NCBI GenBank assembly: GCA_030743445.1
Contig: JASLSL010000126.1
Coordinates: forward strand, 1-9,758
Length of the DNA: 9,758 nucleotides
Source: Alphaproteobacteria bacterium
Lineage (GTDB): Bacteria; Pseudomonadota; Alphaproteobacteria; UBA8366
Direction: 5' to 3'
Shown: positions 6,567 through 9,758 of the stretch, piece by piece
Position numbering within the stretch: the stretch's first letter is position 1
Layout of the letters: the number at the start of each line of letters is the position of its first letter
Program-made: the position numbers and the translations under genes
The notes under the pieces: generated by a model
What the model saw: the letters and a program-made list of their open reading frames with translations, nothing else
The model's database searches: none
What the model was told of the DNA's origin: nothing

Positions 6567-7226
6567 ATGCCGACCGACGGCCCCGGCCCGGCCCCAGGAT
6601 ACGCCCCAGGACGTGATTGCGCGCTCTGCCCGCGGCTGGTCGAGTTCCGCCATGCCAACCGTGCGGCCTTCCCGGACTTTCACAACGCCCCGGTGCCGAG
6701 CTTTGGGCCGCTTTCGGCGCGGCTCCTGATCGTCGGCCTCGCCCCGGGACTGAAGGGGGCGAACCGGACGGCGCGCCCGTTCACCGGCGATTATGCGGGC
6801 GACTTGTTGTACCCGACCTTGACCGAATTCGGCTTCGCGACCGGCGACTACGGCGCGCGGCCGGACGACGGGCTGGTTCTGCGGGATTGTCGAATCACCA
6901 ACGCGGTGCGCTGCGTGCCGCCGTTGAACAAGCCGGTCGGCGCCGAGATCGCCGCCTGCCGGCCGTTCCTCGGCGCCGAGATCGCGACGATGGCGAACTT
7001 GCAGGCGATCCTGGCGCTCGGCACGGTGGCGCACACTTCGATCTTGCGAACCCTGGGCCTGAAACAGAAGAACTGGAAGTTCGGCCACGGCGCGTTGCAC
7101 GAGTTGGTACCGGGCCCGGTGCTCGCCGACAGCTACCATTGCTCGCGCTACAACACCAACACCGGCCGCCTGACCGAAGCGATGTTTCACGACGTGTTCC
7201 GGGCGCTGCGGGAGTTGATCGTTTAA
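6567..7226 (+). CDS. Family 5 (UDGb-type) uracil-DNA glycosylase
   Basis: This 219-residue enzyme is predicted to remove uracil, and perhaps other deaminated bases, from DNA as the first step of base excision repair. Motif GLAPGLKGANRTARPFTGD (57-75) matches motif A of family 5, which lacks the catalytic Asp/Asn seen in other uracil glycosylase families. The C-terminal motif SYHCSRYNTNTGRLT (189-203) corresponds to the DNA-intercalation loop. Cys18 and Cys21 (CALC) with Cys116 and Cys131 are placed like the four iron-sulfur cluster ligands of families 4 and 5. No clear ribosome site precedes the ATG, so translation probably depends on ribosomes finishing the NYN gene. The stop is followed after three bases by a large hairpin. 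Confidence 0.9.
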   Translation: MPTDGPGPAPGYAPGRDCALCPRLVEFRHANRAAFPDFHNAPVPSFGPLSARLLIVGLAPGLKGANRTARPFTGDYAGDLLYPTLTEFGFATGDYGARPDDGLVLRDCRITNAVRCVPPLNKPVGAEIAACRPFLGAEIATMANLQAILALGTVAHTSILRTLGLKQKNWKFGHGALHELVPGPVLADSYHCSRYNTNTGRLTEAMFHDVFRALRELIV

Positions 7227-7229
7227 TTC

Positions 7230-7275
7230 GGGGACACCCCACTAAATGCAGTTTTGCAATTAGTGGGGTGTCCCC
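7230..7275. repeat. Long perfect inverted repeat, REP/MITE-like hairpin
   Basis: GGGGACACCCCACTAA (7230-7245) pairs perfectly with TTAGTGGGGTGTCCCC (7260-7275). After an A-A mismatch, TGC (7247-7249) and GCA (7256-7258) extend the stem around a 6-base loop. GGGGACAC/GTGTCCCC ends next to AATTC-type flanks resemble repeats I know from many bacterial genomes that are linked to IS200-like REP-associated transposases (from memory, not searched). The element begins three bases after the udg stop and may also act as a transcript end or mRNA stabiliser, though no T-run follows. No transposase is present in the window. Confidence 0.75.
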
Positions 7276-7303
7276 ATAAAACCCATAAAAATTTCCCCAT
7301 AAA
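7273..7303 (+). repeat. Three CCCATAAA direct repeats
   Basis: CCCATAAA occurs at 7273-7280, 7282-7289 and 7296-7303, directly after the hairpin and partly overlapping its last bases. The spacing is uneven. It may be decayed flank of the repeat element or reflect slippage; no function is evident. The remaining bases to 7351 hold only a GAGG ribosome-like site at 7337-7340 before the broken gene. Confidence 0.4.
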
Positions 7304-7351
7304 CAAATTTGCACTCCCCCTGAGCGCAAACAGATCGAGGCGAAATTTCCG

Positions 7352-7923
7352 ATGCCCCCATCAAAATCCCGATTGACGCCGTTGGCCTTAGAGACCCTAA
7401 CCCCGGAACAACGCGCGGTGTACGACGAGATAAACCGCCCGCCGCGCGAATATTTAGGGTTTAACGGGCCTTTCGCCGCCTATATCAAGGCGCCGGGACT
7501 AGGCGGCCCGGCGCAGACGCTAGGAGCGGCGGTGCGTTTCAACACCGAATGCCCGGAAAACTTCAAGAAGATCGCAAGCTGCGTCGTCGGCCAATACCAC
7601 CAGGCCAAGTTCGAATTTGCGGCGCAAACGCCATATGCGCTCAAGGCTGGCCTGTCCGAAGTGTGGTCGAGGCCCTGCGCAAGGGCGAAACGCCGGACTT
7701 CGACAGTCCGGACGAACGCGTAATCCATGACTTCAGCCGCGAGTTGGTATTTACCCACCGCGTCGGCAACGACACCTATGCCCGCGCGCGCGACGTACTG
7801 GGCGAAACGCAGCTGGTCGAATTGGTCGCCACGATCGCCTATTACACGACCGTGTGTATTACGCTTAACGCGTTCGACGTGCCTCTGGCCGAGGGCATGG
7901 AAGACCCCTTCCCCGACACCTAA
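7352..7923 (+). pseudogene. Carboxymuconolactone decarboxylase family gene broken by a one-base deletion
   Basis: Two overlapping frames together encode one protein. The first starts MPPSKSRLTPLALETLTPEQ and runs in frame to GLSE (Glu103, codon 7658-7660). The family sequence then resumes one frame away as VVEALRKGETPDF and continues to TLNAFDVPLAEG and the TAA at 7921-7923. Adding one A to the GAA run at about 7658-7661 restores GLSESVVEALR and a single 190-residue product, a normal length for this AhpD-like alpha-helical family. In many relatives a His follows the FEW region, but here the residue is Gln92 (AAQTP), so activity is uncertain even if repaired. TTA and CTA leucine codons are common, unlike the flanking genes, which suggests transfer. 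A sequencing or assembly error in place of a true frameshift cannot be excluded. Confidence 0.8.
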
Positions 7924-7924
7924 G

Positions 7925-7950
7925 CGGTTTCTAAACCGGGGCTCTACCCC
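7925..7950. other. Two tiny hairpins at the convergent gene ends
   Basis: CGGTT (7925-7929) can pair with AACCG (7934-7938), and GGGG (7938-7941) with CCCC (7947-7950). They lie between the converging stops of the broken decarboxylase gene and smpB. Stems are short and no T-run follows, so a terminator role is only a suggestion. Confidence 0.2.
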
Positions 7951-8414
7951 AGTTCGCGCATCAGGCGCTGCTTCTGGCGCTTCCAGTCGCGTTCCTTGGT
8001 GGCCTGGCGCTTGTCGTGCCTCTTCTTGCCGTGGGCCAGCGCCAACTCGACCTTGGCGATGCCGCGGTCGTTGAAATAGAGCCTGAGCGGCACCAGCGTC
8101 GCACCGTCCCGCTTCACCGCGGCCACCAACTTCGCCATCTCGCGTTTCTTCAACAGCAGCTTCCGCGCCCGGCGCGGCTCGTGGTTGCGCTGGCCCGCCT
8201 GCTTGTACTCCGGGATGTAGCAGTCGTTGAGGTAGATCTCGCCATCCCGGGGACCGGCCCAGGATTCGTTCAGGCTGACGCTGCCCTGGCGCAGCGATTT
8301 GACCTCGCTGCCCTCGAGCATGAGCCCCGCTTCAAGCGTCTCGTCGATGAAGTAGTCGTGCCGGGCACGGCGGTTCTGCGCCACCGTGTGTCCGGGCCCG
8401 GTTTGCTTCGCCAT
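7944..8414 (-). CDS. smpB: SsrA-binding protein SmpB
   Basis: This 156-residue protein binds tmRNA and brings it to stalled ribosomes, so that incomplete proteins are tagged for degradation (trans-translation). The OB-fold core shows NRRARHDYFIDETLEAG (14-30), LEGSEVKSLRQG (33-44) and the RNA-binding stretch HEPRRARKLLL (78-88). GKKRHDKR (129-136) leads into the basic C-terminal tail (DWKRQKQRLMRE) that enters the empty mRNA channel. The frame is open for 20 more codons upstream, but those overlap dapA and do not look like SmpB. ATG 8414 lies four bases after the dapA stop and lacks a strong ribosome site, pointing to coupled translation. The tmRNA gene itself is not in the window. Confidence 0.97.
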   Translation of the reverse strand: MAKQTGPGHTVAQNRRARHDYFIDETLEAGLMLEGSEVKSLRQGSVSLNESWAGPRDGEIYLNDCYIPEYKQAGQRNHEPRRARKLLLKKREMAKLVAAVKRDGATLVPLRLYFNDRGIAKVELALAHGKKRHDKRQATKERDWKRQKQRLMRELG

Positions 8415-8418
8415 CGGC

Positions 8419-9294
8419 TCAGTTGACGAGCCCCACGCGAACCATCGCGGCGCGCACCGTCTCCTGTCCGGCATCGCTGAGCGGTGCTATCGGCAGGCGG
8501 CACTTCGGTTCGCACTTGCCGAGCACGTGCGCCGCATACTTCACCGGCGCCGGGCTGGTTTCGCAGAACAACGCGTCGTGCAGCGGCGCCAGGCGGTCGC
8601 GCCGTTCGGCGAAGCCGTCGTAGTCGCGCGCCTGCCAGGCCTCGTGCAGCTCGGAGCACAATTTCGGCGCCACGTTCGCGGAAACCGAAATGCAGCCGTC
8701 GCCGCCCTGGCCCAGAAACGCGCCGATCGTGACGTCCTCGCCCGAAAGCTGGCAGAACCCGTCGGCCGAGGCCAGCCGGCTCTGCAGCGGCCGCGCCAGG
8801 TCGCAGGTCGCGTCCTTGACCCCGACGATGTTCGGCAGTTGCGACAGCCGCGCCATGGTCTCGACCGACATATCGACGACCGAACGGGCCGGGATGTTGT
8901 AGATGATGATCGGGATGTCCGCCGCTTCGGCGATCGCCTTGTAGTGGAGATAGAGCCCTTCCTGCGTAGGCTTGTTGTAATAGGGGCACACGCTGAGCGC
9001 CCCGTCGGCGCCCGCCGCCTTGGCGTGCTTGGTCAGGTCGATCGCCTCCTCGGTCGAGTTCGAGCCGGTTCCGGCGATTACCGGCACCCGGCCGTCGGCC
9101 GCCTCGATGCAAAGCTCGACGACCCGCTTGTGCTCGTCGTGGCTTAGGGTCGGCGACTCGCCGGTGGTCCCGACCGGAACCACCCCGTGAGATCCCTCTT
9201 GAATCTGCCAGTCGACGAACGACTGGAAGGCTTCCTCGTCGACCCCGCCGTTCTTGAACGGCGTGATCAACGCGGTCATCGAACCCTTGAACAT
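8419..9294 (-). CDS. dapA: 4-hydroxy-tetrahydrodipicolinate synthase DapA
   Basis: This 291-residue TIM-barrel enzyme condenses pyruvate with aspartate semialdehyde in the first committed step towards diaminopimelate and lysine, feeding both protein and peptidoglycan synthesis. The Schiff-base lysine is Lys160 in VGVKDAT. Other active-site residues are Thr43-Thr44 in GTTGE, Tyr106 in CPYYNKPTQ, Tyr132 in YNIPARS and Arg137, all one position below the E. coli numbering. The length is normal. An upstream ATG at 9372 would add 26 residues with no family match; ATG 9294 is preferred because GGGGAG lies about 8 bases before it and the protein then begins MFKGSMTALITPF. smpB follows after four bases. 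The gene is divergent from the lytic transglycosylase. Confidence 0.97.
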   Translation of the reverse strand: MFKGSMTALITPFKNGGVDEEAFQSFVDWQIQEGSHGVVPVGTTGESPTLSHDEHKRVVELCIEAADGRVPVIAGTGSNSTEEAIDLTKHAKAAGADGALSVCPYYNKPTQEGLYLHYKAIAEAADIPIIIYNIPARSVVDMSVETMARLSQLPNIVGVKDATCDLARPLQSRLASADGFCQLSGEDVTIGAFLGQGGDGCISVSANVAPKLCSELHEAWQARDYDGFAERRDRLAPLHDALFCETSPAPVKYAAHVLGKCEPKCRLPIAPLSDAGQETVRAAMVRVGLVN

Positions 9295-9342
9295 GGCTAA
9301 GCTCCCCGTAGGCTTGCCTAAATTGCATCTCGCATTGGCCGA

Positions 9343-9372
9343 ACCATAGCCCCAAGACCGCCCGAACGGCAA
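9343..9372 (-). promoter_or_regulatory. Candidate promoter of dapA-smpB
   Basis: On the minus strand, TTGCCG (complement of 9367-9372) and TATGGT (complement of 9343-9348) are 18 bases apart. Transcription would begin near 9336, about 40 bases before the dapA ATG. The match is moderate; another TTGACC lies upstream (complement of 9411-9416) but without a convincing -10. Confidence 0.4.
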
Positions 9373-9393
9373 GCGGGCTCACGCAGCCGTGGC

Positions 9394-9423
9394 TTGTCGC
9401 GACTCGGCCCGGTCAAGTAGCAT
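9394..9423 (+). promoter_or_regulatory. Weak candidate promoter of the lytic transglycosylase gene
   Basis: TTGTCG (9394-9399) and TAGCAT (9418-9423) are 18 bases apart and would start transcription near 9430, about 30 bases before the proposed TTG start. Support is position and a partial consensus match only. Confidence 0.25.
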
Positions 9424-9459
9424 GCCCGCCGATGAAGCCATCCATGGGACCAGAACGCG

Positions 9460-9758
9460 TTGCGTAGGGTCGTATTCTTGTTGACCGCGATCGGGCTGTT
9501 GGCGCCGTTGCCGGGCGTCGCGGCAGCGACCGCCGGAACGCTCTCTGAAAGCGACAAGAAGGCCTATGCCCGCGCCTTCTCGGCCGCCAGGTCGAACGAT
9601 TGGCTACGCGCCGAACGCCTCGCCGCCCAGGCGCAGGACGGCCTGCCGCACAAGGCGTTGCTGTGGATGCGGCTGACCCAGAAGGGCCACAACATCCCGT
9701 TCGCCAAGATTTCCGCCTTCGTGCGCGCCCATCCGCATTGGCCGAAGCAACGGCTGAT
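9460..9758 (+). CDS. Secreted lytic murein transglycosylase, N-terminal part only
   Basis: The visible part is 99 codons and runs off the window. It begins with a signal peptide (positive RR, then VVFLLTAIGLLAPLPGVAAATA), so the product is exported. The mature part (ESDKKAYARAFSAARSNDW, then RAERLAAQAQ and WMRLTQKG) resembles the helical superhelix region at the start of Slt70-type soluble lytic transglycosylases, which cleave peptidoglycan; the catalytic Glu domain lies outside. There is no ATG in frame after the upstream stop at 9433-9435, so TTG 9460 is the best start, with only a weak GGGA before it. Location divergent from dapA is a common alphaproteobacterial arrangement and supports the call. 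Confidence 0.75.
   Translation, partial: MRRVVFLLTAIGLLAPLPGVAAATAGTLSESDKKAYARAFSAARSNDWLRAERLAAQAQDGLPHKALLWMRLTQKGHNIPFAKISAFVRAHPHWPKQRL

Noticed and set aside
5931..7190. 419-codon open frame on the minus strand opposite the NYN-udg pair
   Set aside because: The plus-strand proteins carry clear family motifs and a ribosome site, while this frame has low-complexity Arg/Val/Gly composition and no recognisable domain.
7230..7290. Intrinsic terminator for the NYN-udg transcript
   Set aside because: The stem is strong, but the sequence after it on the plus strand is A-rich with no T-run, and none follows on the minus strand. Termination remains possible but is not the best description.
7549..7923. 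Second independent gene starting at ATG 7549
   Set aside because: Its first roughly 35 residues are a frame-shadow of the upstream fragment, and only the part after the frameshift matches the family. The two fragments are halves of one broken gene.
9295..9372. N-terminal extension of DapA to ATG 9372
   Set aside because: The extra 26 residues do not resemble the family and the region contains the likely promoter. The ATG at 9294 has a good ribosome site.

Overview
The window is high-GC bacterial DNA, and its housekeeping gene order points to an alphaproteobacterium, most likely of the Rhodospirillales type. The markers are rpoZ followed by a bifunctional Rel/Spo gene, then pdxJ and acpS, with dapA-smpB next to a lytic transglycosylase. 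The genus cannot be named from the sequence. Both ends cut through genes.

Positions 1-5666 are one tightly packed minus-strand operon. Read from its promoter it runs rpoZ (RNA polymerase omega), rsh (ppGpp synthetase/hydrolase), a DUF2062 membrane protein, pdxJ (vitamin B6), acpS (acyl-carrier-protein activation) and a membrane-bound class III nucleotide cyclase cut by the window edge. DUF2062/pdxJ and pdxJ/acpS overlap by ATGA and the other gaps are 15-59 bases, so translational coupling is likely. The operon therefore joins ppGpp signalling, the polymerase subunit that helps form a ppGpp site, cofactor and lipid synthesis genes, and a second nucleotide-signalling enzyme. In many relatives lepB-rnc-era follow acpS; here the cyclase does.

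Positions 5667-5933 form a divergent control region. It holds a good sigma-70 promoter for rpoZ, short inverted and direct repeats, and an AT-rich leader for the plus-strand pair at 5934-7226. That pair encodes an NYN-domain (LabA/DUF88) putative nuclease and a family 5 uracil-DNA glycosylase. The two genes share a reading frame, separated by a single TGA and three codons.

Positions 7227-7923 look like an accessory insertion. They contain a long perfect hairpin resembling a REP or MITE element, three short CCCATAAA repeats, and a carboxymuconolactone decarboxylase-like gene broken by one missing base. Its codon use (TTA, CTA) differs from its neighbours.

Positions 7944-9294 hold the minus-strand pair dapA-smpB (lysine/peptidoglycan precursor synthesis and trans-translation). 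It is divergent from a partial secreted lytic transglycosylase starting near 9460, apparently at TTG. No RNA genes, CRISPR arrays or complete insertion sequences were seen. The most unusual points are the in-frame NYN-UDG junction, the cyclase at the end of the ppGpp operon, and the hairpin plus broken gene inserted between udg and smpB.
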